DNA of 64,000 nucleotides from contig CBDCRK010000037.1 of NCBI GenBank assembly GCA_965220955.1, forward strand, positions 568,489-632,488, written 5' to 3'. The position numbers were made by a program, and so were the translations under genes. This document shows positions 51,150-59,745 of this stretch, in pieces. The notes under the pieces were generated by a model. That model made no database searches and was not told where the DNA came from. It saw only the letters and a list, made by a program, of their open reading frames with translations. Positions within the stretch are counted from its first letter, which is position 1. The number at the start of each line of letters is the position of its first letter. This DNA is from CBDCRK01 sp965220955 (GTDB lineage Bacteria > Desulfobacterota > Binatia > Bin18 > CBDCRK01).

Positions 51150-51632
51150 ATGCCGTCGCGTACTAACAGGATAAGAGACGCTAAACCCACCAAGACCTCA
51201 TCACGGCATTCTTCTCCCACCCATATATCAACCATGGAGGAGGCGGTCACCCGGCTGGGGCTCTCCGACGTTACGTCGCGGCGAATGTTTGGCGGGCTCT
51301 GTTATTATGCTGAGAATAAAACCTTTGCTTTTGTTATTGGCCGTTTTCTTGCCCTGAAATTATCCAAAAGTGAAATTCGTGCGGGTGTAAGCAAAGGAGA
51401 TGGGCAACCGTTTGAGCCGGCCAAGGGCTTTATCATGCGTGAATACCTGGCCTTGAGTGAATCAGCGTTAGAAGAGGATGGTAGTCTGGATACCTATGTA
51501 TTGGCTAGTTACCGGTTTGTTGCTGGCCAAGAGGACAACGAAGATCCGCTGGGTGAGGAACTGCGACGTGGGCGCAGAGAGCTGTACCGCATGGGCAAGG
51601 CACCAAAGCGAGTAGTTCTGCCGGAAGAATAG
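51150..51632 (+). CDS. TfoX N-terminal domain-like protein
   Basis: This 160-residue protein has a basic, disordered 30-residue start, followed by a TfoX-like domain: LGLSDVTSRRMFGGLCYYAE, KTFAFVIGRFLALKLS, GFIMREYLALSESALE. Many small bacterial proteins share this fold without being competence regulators, so the function is open. ATG 51150 follows GAGGACTTT; no better start was seen. It is coupled to the SRAP gene. Confidence 0.75.
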   Translation: MPSRTNRIRDAKPTKTSSRHSSPTHISTMEEAVTRLGLSDVTSRRMFGGLCYYAENKTFAFVIGRFLALKLSKSEIRAGVSKGDGQPFEPAKGFIMREYLALSESALEEDGSLDTYVLASYRFVAGQEDNEDPLGEELRRGRRELYRMGKAPKRVVLPEE

Positions 51633-51651
51633 GCTCAGCGCTTGCCCCTGC

Positions 51652-52208
51652 TTAAACGGGGTCGAACTCGATATGCAATGCCTTGAGTCCGCGCACAACG
51701 GGGTTAATGTTGTGCTGGAAGTCATTCTTGTCCTTGGCCAGTCGCACGTTATTCAGCCGGTATAACAGGGCCTCGAAGGCAACCTTACCTTCCAAACGCG
51801 CCAGCGCGGCCCCTAGACAGAAATGCACCCCGGCACCAAAAGCCACGCTCATTCTGGCATTGGGTCGGCGCACATCGAAGCGGTCCGGGTTGGGAAACTG
51901 CGCTTCAGCGCGGTTTGCCGCACCATTCCACCTAGCAAGATAATGTCAATCATGCTGATTAATTCCTGGGTGGAGAGCGAACGTCCACCAAAACCGTCCA
52001 CGCGTGCAGTGACCATGTGGGTGATTAGGTCGTCTCGGGGCGTAGTTCGGCGTTCTTCTATCTTGCCAAACAGATAGTGCTGGAACTCCACTATCTCTCG
52101 GATGCAGGCCAACTCCTGTTCATAGCTGATCATGGTGCCGTTCATGCGCTCCATGAAATACTGACATGATGTAGTTCCGTCAAGGGATAGAGACAAAGCA
52201 AGCTTCAT
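51652..52208 (-). pseudogene. Cytochrome P450 remnant with internal deletion
   Basis: The first frame (from ATG 52208) has CIREIVEFQHYLFGKIEERR, PRDDLITHMV and the start of the I-helix (LSTQELISMIDIILLGG). It then jumps, with a frame change, to FPNPDRFDVRRPNARMSVAFGAGVHFCLGAALARLE, the heme-ligand loop. The I-helix threonine, the K-helix ExxR and about 100 residues between are missing, and about 200 N-terminal residues are also absent. It cannot fold as a P450 and is a degraded gene. Confidence 0.85.
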
Positions 52209-52260
52209 GATCTCAGACCCTTAGAGTCCAGACTTGGGCACAGGCTAAAGAATTTAATCC

Positions 52261-53034
52261 TTACTGCAGCTTATCAGCCAACCCCTCATTCAACTTTGCC
52301 AATGCTGTCTTTGCTTCTTTATGGTTGGGGTCTAATACCAATAGCTTCTCTAACATCTCGAACGCTTTTTCTTCTTGCCCGGTTTTCTCATACAGCGAGG
52401 CTAACTGATAGTAGACATCCAAGTTGTTGGGGTCCAGGTCAATGGCTGCTAAATATTCTTCTTCTGCCTGCTGGTGTTGGTCCTCAGCCTCATAAACCAT
52501 CCCCCAGATCTTGTGCCCTTGGGGCAAATTTCTTTTTTTAATCTCCCTGGCCTGCTCCTTTGCCTTTTCCTTACCGCCCCCCAGAGTTCGGGGTGCCAGA
52601 AGGTAATACTGTGCCAGATCAAACCTAGCAGCCCGGTTGTCAGGATCTAAGGCTATAGCTCTTTCGAAATGTTTTCTCACTTTCCTGGCAAGAAAGAACT
52701 GCTTAAAGACACTGGCTCTCTCCGCCCTGCGGCCATACGCTCGACCTAACCAAAGATGATAGTCCGCGTGGCCCTCCTGCAATTCCACCGTCCGCCCAAA
52801 CAAAACGATGGCTCTGTCGTAATCCTCCTGATGAAAAAAAACTCGACCCAAATAAAAAGTTGCTAACGAGTGATTGGAGTTTTTCTCAACAACAGATTCG
52901 AAGAACTGCCTTGCCTCAGCCCACCTTTGCTCATCAAGAAACTGAATACCTTTCTCTAAACCTTCCTCGGCTTGCGCAGCAACGCCCCAAAAGAAAGCGA
53001 AGACCCATAATGCCAGAAGAGCGCTTCTTTTCAT
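52261..53034 (-). CDS. Secreted TPR-repeat protein
   Basis: This 257-residue protein starts with a signal peptide (MKRSALLALWVFAFFWGVAAQA) followed by tetratricopeptide repeats: NSNHSLATFYLGRVFFHQED, GHADYHLWLGRAYGRRAE, DPDNRAARFDLAQYYLL and NLDVYYQLASLYEKTGQEEK. It is probably a periplasmic scaffold or chaperone. No lipobox is visible. It lies upstream of the P450 remnant and downstream of the CMD gene on the same strand. Confidence 0.88.
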   Translation of the reverse strand: MKRSALLALWVFAFFWGVAAQAEEGLEKGIQFLDEQRWAEARQFFESVVEKNSNHSLATFYLGRVFFHQEDYDRAIVLFGRTVELQEGHADYHLWLGRAYGRRAERASVFKQFFLARKVRKHFERAIALDPDNRAARFDLAQYYLLAPRTLGGGKEKAKEQAREIKKRNLPQGHKIWGMVYEAEDQHQQAEEEYLAAIDLDPNNLDVYYQLASLYEKTGQEEKAFEMLEKLLVLDPNHKEAKTALAKLNEGLADKLQ

Positions 53035-53093
53035 TGGCAGGTTGACCCTAGCTATTCAGCGAACTTTTCAGCAACCGGCTCTAACAGATCTCT

Positions 53094-53633
53094 CTACGTC
53101 TCCCGGGCGCCAGGCTCTAGGTCAACCTGCATGGGCAAAAGGAAACGGACAACCATGTTGTAAAAGCCAATATTGAGGGTTAGCTCAACTATTTGCTCTT
53201 CATCTAAAGACTTGCGCAAGGCGTCAAAGATTGCATCAGATACTTTCACCTGCTGGGTGGCTTCCGTAGCATAACGAATGACGGCCCGCTCTTGTTCATT
53301 AAAAGCCGGGTCGCTCTCCCACGCTGCCAGGCGCTCAACCTGTTCCGGTCGCACTCCCACGCGTTTGGCAAACGCCTGATGGTGAACATATTCGTAGTCG
53401 CACTCGGTGAGTCTCCCCACGGTCATAATGGCTAGTTCCCGCAGCCGAGGGTCCAGGCGAGTACGGTTACGCAGTCCATCGCTGAAATAGAGCATGCGAC
53501 GCAAAAGTAGCGGGCTATGGGCCATAACGCGGAAGATATTGCCTACTCCGCCGCGCTGGCGAATGAGGTCATCAAAAATGTCGTGTTCGGGCTCAGGGAG
53601 ATGATCACGATCTAAGTAGGGAAGACGTGCCAT
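53094..53633 (-). CDS. Carboxymuconolactone decarboxylase (CMD/AhpD-like) family protein
   Basis: This 179-residue all-helical protein has PRLRELAIMTVGRLTECDYEYVHHQAFAKRVG, the CMD motif in a variant with a single Cys and HH rather than CxxC. A closing helix reads LTLNIGFYNMVVRFLLPMQVDL. Without the CxxC it is unlikely to be a peroxidase; a lactone decarboxylase-like role is more likely. AGGAGGAACC precedes ATG. It lies 47 bases downstream of the enoyl-CoA hydratase-like gene in the same orientation and is probably in its operon. Confidence 0.88.
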   Translation of the reverse strand: MARLPYLDRDHLPEPEHDIFDDLIRQRGGVGNIFRVMAHSPLLLRRMLYFSDGLRNRTRLDPRLRELAIMTVGRLTECDYEYVHHQAFAKRVGVRPEQVERLAAWESDPAFNEQERAVIRYATEATQQVKVSDAIFDALRKSLDEEQIVELTLNIGFYNMVVRFLLPMQVDLEPGARET

Positions 53634-53680
53634 AAGAGGTTCCTCCTTTTTGATTTAACAGAGAGCCACTCTCACTTTCC

Positions 53681-54466
53681 TTAATCAAAGACGGGTGGAC
53701 GCTTTTCCAGAAACGCCCGTGTTCCTTCCTTGGCATCGGGAGAAAGAAAAAGCTCGGCCTGGGTTTGGTGCTCATGCTCCAGGGCTTCTTCCAGTGTCCC
53801 TGTGGCTCCGAGGTATACCCCCCGCTTAATCTGGGCCAGGGTTGTTGCCGGACCGGCTGCTAGTCGCCGGACAAAATTTGTGGCCTCTTCTCGAAAAACC
53901 TCTTGGGGAAAGATACGGTTCACAATCCCCAAGCGCAACGCCTCCTCGGCATTGATCAGCTCACCGGTCATCATCATTTCCATGGCCCGGCCGGTCCCTA
54001 CTAACCGAGTGAGAAAATAAAATCCTCCCCAGTCCGGCACTAGGCCAATCTTGACAAAACTCTCAGCAAAGCGGGCCTTATCCGAGCCCCAGCGAATGTC
54101 ACAGGCCAGAGCCAGGTTCATTCCCGCCCCGGCAGCCGCTCCGTTGATCGCAGCAATGACCGGCTTTGGCATACCGCGGATTTGCTGAAGGACTTTGGCT
54201 CCCACAGCCATGCGTTCCTTCATGGGAGCGGTGTTGCCCTGCGCCTGTAGCTCGACCATGTTAGCAATGTCGCCGCCTGCACAAAAAGCGCGCCCGGCCC
54301 CGGTGATCATCACACAACGAACTTGTGGGTCGGCCTCCGAGTGTTGCAGCGCCTGCAAGATTTCTTCGCGCATAGTACCGCCGAGGGCATTAAGCACCTC
54401 GGGACGATTGAGCGTAATCATACCTACACGATCCGTAACCTCATACAAGACATGAGTCAAATCCAT
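53681..54466 (-). CDS. Enoyl-CoA hydratase/isomerase, PaaG-like
   Basis: This 261-residue crotonase has the oxyanion segment GAGRAFCAGGDIANM and the second oxyanion loop INGAAAGAGMNLALACD. The two hydratase glutamates are replaced (Asn in GMNL, Phe in AESFVKIG). An aspartate stands in GLVPDWGGFYFL, as in PaaG-type acyl-CoA isomerases, so isomerisation of a double bond or epoxide is more likely than hydration. GGAGGAAAC precedes ATG. It is linked to the CMD gene. Confidence 0.9.
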   Translation of the reverse strand: MDLTHVLYEVTDRVGMITLNRPEVLNALGGTMREEILQALQHSEADPQVRCVMITGAGRAFCAGGDIANMVELQAQGNTAPMKERMAVGAKVLQQIRGMPKPVIAAINGAAAGAGMNLALACDIRWGSDKARFAESFVKIGLVPDWGGFYFLTRLVGTGRAMEMMMTGELINAEEALRLGIVNRIFPQEVFREEATNFVRRLAAGPATTLAQIKRGVYLGATGTLEEALEHEHQTQAELFLSPDAKEGTRAFLEKRPPVFD

Positions 54467-54681
54467 GTTTCCTCCTCCGTCTTCACTGGTCCTTATGATC
54501 TGCTCCTGATACCAAAATGAGTTCAGACAGACAATCCGTCATCAGGTCATTCTGAACTGCGGGTGAAGAATCCCACGGCAGGGCTTGGGACAGCTCTCGC
54601 ACCGAATGTTGATCTTTTCAGCCAGACGGAATAGGTAGGATACTGCGAAAAGAGATAGATTCATTTTTCAGGAGGTATGTT

Positions 54682-55782
54682 ATGACAACTATCTATCACG
54701 CCGAAACGATTGGCTCGATGCTCCGCCCGGCCTATCTAAAAGAAGCACGGCAAGCCTGGCAGGCTGGCACTCTGTCCACCCCTGAGTTCAAGCGCATCGA
54801 AGACCGTGCGGTTAATGAAGCTATTGCCCTGCAAGAGGCGGTCGGGCTTGAGATTGTCACTGACGGCGAAATGCGCCGTCTTGTCTTCACCGGCACCCTC
54901 ACTGAAGCTATTGACGGCCTCTCTTCTAGCCCTACCCCGTCCTGGCACTGGCATGGACAGACACCGGCGGAGGATATGGACTTCCAGCTGCCGGTGTGCA
55001 TCACTGACAAGATCCATCGCCGTCGCTCGCTGGCAACCGAGGAGTTTGTCTATGCCCGCGGTAAAACCAGCAAACCGCTCAAGATGACACTGCCAAGTCC
55101 GCTGATGCTAGCGCTCTTTTGGTCGCCCGAGCACTCGACCGCTGCTTACAAGGACCCCTTTGATCTCTTTGCCGATGCGGTTGATATCCTCCGCCAGGAA
55201 GTACGCGAACTCGTTAGCCTTGGCTGCCAGTATATCCAGATTGATGCCCCGGAGCTGGCTACACTTGTTGACGAGTCCCAGCGCCGTGAGACCTACGAGG
55301 CACGTGGAGTGTCAACCGAACGGATGCTCGGTGAGGGAGTTGAGATGCTTAATGCTATTGCCGAGGCGTCAGGTGTTACGTTTGGCTTACACTTCTGCCG
55401 CGGCAATAATGCAGGCCATTGGATGAGCCAGGGTGGTTACGAAGCCATCTCCAAGCAGGTGTTTAAGCAAGCTACTAACTATGACATCTTCTTACTAGAA
55501 TATGACGACTGGCGGTCCGGCTCCTTTGAACCCCTGGCTGATATTTCCCGTGACAAGATGGTTGTCCTGGGCCTGGTATCAACAAAGAACAGTACGGTTG
55601 AATCAGCTGACGGTCTTGTGGCTCGTATCCAAGAAGCAAGTCAATACTTCCCGCGCGAGCACCTGGCGCTCTCCACCCAGTGCGGGTTTGCCTCAGTGGC
55701 GCAGGGTAATCCGATCACCGAGTCGGCACAGGAAACGAAGTTGCGGCTGGTGGTGGACGTTGCCCGTCGTGTCTGGACTTGA
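54682..55782 (+). CDS. MetE C-terminal-like (cobalamin-independent methionine synthase II) family protein
   Basis: This 366-residue TIM-barrel protein starts AETIGSMLRPAYLKEARQAW. It has VTDGEMRR, YIQIDAPELATLVDE, the zinc-site LHFCRGN, and a last STQCGFASV with the final cysteine ligand. It matches the stand-alone MetE C-terminal family, whose members transfer methyl groups in unusual pathways, so methionine synthesis is not assured. CAGGAGGTATGTT precedes ATG. The stop lies two bases before a MITE-like repeat (55784-56002). Confidence 0.9.
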   Translation: MTTIYHAETIGSMLRPAYLKEARQAWQAGTLSTPEFKRIEDRAVNEAIALQEAVGLEIVTDGEMRRLVFTGTLTEAIDGLSSSPTPSWHWHGQTPAEDMDFQLPVCITDKIHRRRSLATEEFVYARGKTSKPLKMTLPSPLMLALFWSPEHSTAAYKDPFDLFADAVDILRQEVRELVSLGCQYIQIDAPELATLVDESQRRETYEARGVSTERMLGEGVEMLNAIAEASGVTFGLHFCRGNNAGHWMSQGGYEAISKQVFKQATNYDIFLLEYDDWRSGSFEPLADISRDKMVVLGLVSTKNSTVESADGLVARIQEASQYFPREHLALSTQCGFASVAQGNPITESAQETKLRLVVDVARRVWT

Positions 55783-55783
55783 T

Positions 55784-56002
55784 CTAAGATGGAGTGTGAA
55801 TCCTCACTTGTAAGCTGCTATGACAATATATGTTCTCTCTTTCCGTTCGGCCTGAGCGTAGCGAAGCGAAGTCGAAGGCTGCCGCACCTAGGGCAAACTC
55901 GCTCTTCGACTCCGCCGCTAACGCGGCTACGCTCAGAGTGAACGGGGAGTATAAATACTCAAACAGTGTAGTTCTGTCCCCATGTTGTGAGGTTTGATTT
56001 AG
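55784..56002. repeat. MITE-like element, copy B (inverted relative to copy A)
   Basis: This 219-bp copy runs from CTAAGATGGAGTG to GGTTTGATTTAG. It contains CCGTTCGGCCTGAGCGTAGC and GCGGCTACGCTCAGAGTGAA in the opposite orientation to copy A at 31672-31882, and the flanks also match (ACTGTTTGAGTATTTATACT, reversed). Its last four bases overlap the stop codon of the transporter gene (TAA at 56001-55999). Confidence 0.7.
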
Positions 56003-58119
56003 GCACTCCAACTCTTGAGCCACTCTAGCGGGCTAAATCCGATCTGCGCAGTTAAACGGGCGTCCAGGGCCATAAAGCTCATAAAGAAGTACCAGCCAGC
56101 ACAGGCCAACAGGGCGAGCTGCTTCCACCAGCGTGGGCGCAGCTCGTGCGGCAGGAATCGCCGGTTGACGTACAGTGTGTGCAATGCGCTTATGGCCAAG
56201 AGAAATCCGGCAATGTTTGACATGATCAGGATCATGGTCAGCGGTGCCACGATCTGCATGGCAATACAGCACCAGGTAACATACATGCCTACCGCCAGGT
56301 AATAGATCTTGTAGACGTTATGAGGCTGCATGTTGCGGGCCAGGACAAAGGCCGATCCAACTAGCCAGGCAGTGCCAAAAACAAAAACCTTTACGGTTGT
56401 GTTCCAGCCAACAAGCAAGGAGATCTCACCATCAGGACCCACACTCTGGCCCACCTTGAGGGCTGACATAGCTACACAGCCAAGTACACTGACCAGGTAA
56501 AAAATCACTAGGGGCGTCAGCACACGAGTCTCGACCTGCTCAGCCTGTATTCTGGAGGCAATATTACGCACCGACCAGATAGCCGCTGGCACTCCATAGA
56601 GGAAAACAGCCGCCAACAGTAACTGGCTTCTAGAGATGCTCACGACTGTGGCAACCACATAGCAGGACACAAGGCCCGCAGAGGCAATTAAGACCGCTAG
56701 AGCCAGAGTCGACCAGCGCCACCGGCCCACAAGGCACAAGCCAAGAGCGGCTAGAGCTACTGCTGAGAAAACCGCGTATGCGGGTCCAGCAAACACCGCA
56801 GGTGCCAGGCCAGTAAGTAGGACGAGTCCAACAGTAGCGGCCAGACCCATCCACAGGGTGCCAAGGCCTCGTTCCTCCCGCCCCGGCTGGCTTCCAGTCC
56901 AGATCATGTCGCTCCAGCCTCGCCCCACCATATCTACAACAACCAGCTGACTGGAGAACAGAACCCAGAATCCGCACAGCAGGGTCAGATACCAGAAAAC
57001 GCTACCATACCTTTTGGCAATTCCCTCGGCCTGGAAAGCAGCGGCCTGCCATTGGCCAAGGTTAAGATCCGGGTCAATAAACTCAATGGCAAGAATGGCA
57101 GGCAGGGCAATGCCCAGAAGGCAGCCTCCCCCCCAGATCACACCCTGGTCAAAAAGAATGAACTTCCACCACTCACGGAACTTGCGGACGTTCTCGGGTG
57201 TAACCGGAAAGACCATACCCAGGTGAGAGAGCTGGATCTGTTTTCCCCCTACGGCCGAGGGAATAGCCCCAACTAGCGAGCCCATCCCCCAACCCTTGTC
57301 ACGAACGTAGTTGCTGATGGCAGCGTTACCCAACCCGCCAGCTCCGGCAAAGGCGGCAAATCCAGCAATAAGCGTCCAGTCTAACTTCTCGCCAGCAGGC
57401 AGATAGCCAAAGTTGAGGAAGCCACGAATAACCAGGTCCCATGAGCGCCAGCTTGTCATTCCCACGTCCACAAAGATCAAGTAGCCCAAGATCCAGACAA
57501 CCATGAAGGTAATGGTGACCTGCAGCATGTTATAGACCTTGCCACCGAAGAGGACGAGTAGGACACAGACGGCAAAAATGGCGTAGGCACAACTGGTGAC
57601 CAAAAAAGCATCGGCTTCGGTGGGAATGACATGGGCATTGTGCTGGACACTCAGGAGACCAGCAGCCATGGCGGTAGCCGCGTTTGTGGCCAGCCCCGGC
57701 CAAAGTCCAGTTGCTCCCAGGCCCAGATACCAGGCGCTGTACCATTTGCTGCTGGGCCAACAGCGCATATAAGCGGTAAAAATCGGCTCACCAGTGGCCA
57801 GGGTATAGCGCGACACCTCTTGGTTAAGGCAGAATTGTAAAATCACCGAGACCGTGGCAATCCAGAGCATGGTCCCAGCGTATTTGGCAGTCAGCGCCGG
57901 ACCCAGGAGCCACTCACCGCTGCCAATGGCCGCACCCACCAAAATGACGCCAGGGCCAATCATGCGCAGGGCGCGCAGAACCCCGAACTTTGGCGGGTCG
58001 GGCAGCTGCCCAACATTCCAGGCCGGCAGTGTGCCCGGGTCAGGAAACCCACACTCGGCGCTGGAGACGGGCAGCTCACTGGGAGCGCTGTCTAGCGCGG
58101 CTGTTGGTTCCTCTGACAT
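55999..58119 (-). CDS. Nramp-like multi-pass transporter
   Basis: This 706-residue protein has around 14 membrane segments. The N-terminus reads GPGVILVGAAIGSGEWLLGP, where Nramp transporters have the metal-binding DPGN motif. Further segments with FAGAGGLGNAAISNYVRD and LSHLGMVFPVTPENVRK support a distant Nramp/SLC11 relationship. The missing DPGN argues that a cargo other than classical divalent metals is moved. The stop codon lies inside a MITE-like element. A run of Pro/Glu-rich residues precedes the first helix. Confidence 0.75.
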   Translation of the reverse strand: MSEEPTAALDSAPSELPVSSAECGFPDPGTLPAWNVGQLPDPPKFGVLRALRMIGPGVILVGAAIGSGEWLLGPALTAKYAGTMLWIATVSVILQFCLNQEVSRYTLATGEPIFTAYMRCWPSSKWYSAWYLGLGATGLWPGLATNAATAMAAGLLSVQHNAHVIPTEADAFLVTSCAYAIFAVCVLLVLFGGKVYNMLQVTITFMVVWILGYLIFVDVGMTSWRSWDLVIRGFLNFGYLPAGEKLDWTLIAGFAAFAGAGGLGNAAISNYVRDKGWGMGSLVGAIPSAVGGKQIQLSHLGMVFPVTPENVRKFREWWKFILFDQGVIWGGGCLLGIALPAILAIEFIDPDLNLGQWQAAAFQAEGIAKRYGSVFWYLTLLCGFWVLFSSQLVVVDMVGRGWSDMIWTGSQPGREERGLGTLWMGLAATVGLVLLTGLAPAVFAGPAYAVFSAVALAALGLCLVGRWRWSTLALAVLIASAGLVSCYVVATVVSISRSQLLLAAVFLYGVPAAIWSVRNIASRIQAEQVETRVLTPLVIFYLVSVLGCVAMSALKVGQSVGPDGEISLLVGWNTTVKVFVFGTAWLVGSAFVLARNMQPHNVYKIYYLAVGMYVTWCCIAMQIVAPLTMILIMSNIAGFLLAISALHTLYVNRRFLPHELRPRWWKQLALLACAGWYFFMSFMALDARLTAQIGFSPLEWLKSWSA

Positions 58120-58186
58120 GGCAGTTCCCCTAGAAGCTCAAGCAAACCCGGCAAGACGAATAAGTCATGAAAAGAAATGGGCAGGG

Positions 58187-59230
58187 CTAACGGAACTCTG
58201 GCATCACTTCCTTGGCAAACAACTCCAGCCCCTGACGGGCGCGGCCCACGTCCCGAGCGCCCGCATGGAAATAAAAGGCAATATGCTCAATGCCAAACTC
58301 CTCCCGCAGTTCTGCCAGCCGGCGGCGGCAGTCCTGCGGCGTGCCCACAATCGCCCGCTCGTCCAGATCGTCCGGCATGGCCATCATGCGATCTATAAAA
58401 ATCTTAGTGGGATCGCCGGGATTAAGCTGGGCAATGAACTCTCGCGGGAGAAGATGAGAAACCAGATTGACATAGTTGCCGGTAATCTCCCTTGCTTCAG
58501 CTAGGGCTCTCTCACGGTCTTTGTCCACAAACATAAAAAAGATGAAAACACTGCGCCCATTGTCGGCATTGTGGCCATTCTCCCTTAGCAGCTCCCGATA
58601 CCTCTCGACCCGCCTCCTGACCTCGGGATGAGGCGCACTCAACCAGGGCACCACAAAGGCATTGTCCCCCTTCCTGCCTGCCGCCTCAAACGACTCTATA
58701 CTTAGCGTCCCCTGATAGATGGGCGGATGGGGCTTTTGCAACGGCTTGGGTGAGAGCGACAGCTCGGGAACCTGCCAGAACTGGCCCTCATAAGAGAAGC
58801 TCTCCTGTGTCCAGGCTCTCCGTATGATCTCCAATGACTCCTCATATCTCGCCCGACTCTCCTGGGGAGCAACCCGAAACCCCTCAAAGTGTTTGGGAAT
58901 AATTCCCCGCCCTGCGCCAAAGTTGAGCCGTCCGCCACTCAAAATGTCTAGCATGGCAAAGTCCTCGGCTTTGCGCAGCGGGTTCTCAAAGGGCAGAAGA
59001 CTGATGGCCGTGCCCAGGCGAAGCCGAGTGGTTTCCCGAGCCAGCGCCGTAAGAAAGAGCTGAGGGCTGGGACAAATACCAAATGAGTAGAAATGTTCCT
59101 CCCCCACCCAGACGGAGTCAAAGCCTAGCTTTTCGGCATAAATCATAAGATCCAGGGTATCCTGGTAGTAAGCAACCTCGTTCTGACGGTCAGAGAAGAA
59201 GTCGAATAAGGTAAACAGACCAAACTGCAT
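58187..59230 (-). CDS. LLM class flavin-dependent oxidoreductase
   Basis: This 347-residue protein is a luciferase-like barrel: AEKLGFDSVWVGEEHFYSFG, RLRLGTAISLLPFENPLRKA, GGRLNFGAGRG, then EFGIEHIAFYFHAG near the end. It resembles the protein encoded at 5795-6850 in overall layout. GGAGGT lies before ATG 59230. It lies 67 bases downstream of the transporter gene on the strand reading away from it, so no operon link with later genes is seen. Confidence 0.92.
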   Translation of the reverse strand: MQFGLFTLFDFFSDRQNEVAYYQDTLDLMIYAEKLGFDSVWVGEEHFYSFGICPSPQLFLTALARETTRLRLGTAISLLPFENPLRKAEDFAMLDILSGGRLNFGAGRGIIPKHFEGFRVAPQESRARYEESLEIIRRAWTQESFSYEGQFWQVPELSLSPKPLQKPHPPIYQGTLSIESFEAAGRKGDNAFVVPWLSAPHPEVRRRVERYRELLRENGHNADNGRSVFIFFMFVDKDRERALAEAREITGNYVNLVSHLLPREFIAQLNPGDPTKIFIDRMMAMPDDLDERAIVGTPQDCRRRLAELREEFGIEHIAFYFHAGARDVGRARQGLELFAKEVMPEFR

Positions 59231-59359
59231 AGGGACCTCCTAAGTTCCTAACTTTTTTTGTGTTATTGCCTTCTTTTCCTCAATAGTAGAGGATCTGTCA
59301 AGGGAAGGCTTCTGCCCTTTGGTTTGCAAGGGGGAAGAACCCGTCTTTAGAGGTGCAAG

Positions 59360-59566
59360 ATGAAAGACCCAGATAAGACAAAAGAGCAGCTTATCGAGGA
59401 ATTACAATCCTTGCGCCAACAGAATACGGAATTAAGAGCCATAGAATCCGAGCCCAAGCAGGCCGAGAAGGCACGGCGAGTGCAGGATTTTCTTGACAAG
59501 GCACGCGGCACCAAGACCTATGTTCCCCAAGGGGGCGTCCTCTGGGTCTTTGCCCTCAAGGAGTAG
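59360..59566 (+). CDS. Short coiled-coil fragment, probably the leftover linker of a sensor protein
   Basis: This 68-residue frame reads MKDPDKTKEQLIEELQSLRQQ, then NTELRAIESEPKQAEKARRV, a helical linker typical of the region before PAS domains in sensor kinases. No PAS or kinase domain follows, so it is probably a truncated gene. GAGG lies before ATG 59360. It could also be a small expressed protein. Confidence 0.4.
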   Translation: MKDPDKTKEQLIEELQSLRQQNTELRAIESEPKQAEKARRVQDFLDKARGTKTYVPQGGVLWVFALKE

Positions 59567-59745
59567 ATGCGCGGTCTATCAGCTGAGCTCGGATTGGCAC
59601 CGCCTAGCGGGCTCCTAGTCCTTCATCTCTCTATGCCACCCTAGATCAAGCTGGTCCTTTAAAGTATATAGTCGTTTTGGCATAGCTTGGCCAAAAATCC
59701 AAAAGCCTGGCTTTATCCCCTAGGATTTGGGGAAGGAGGGTTGTC

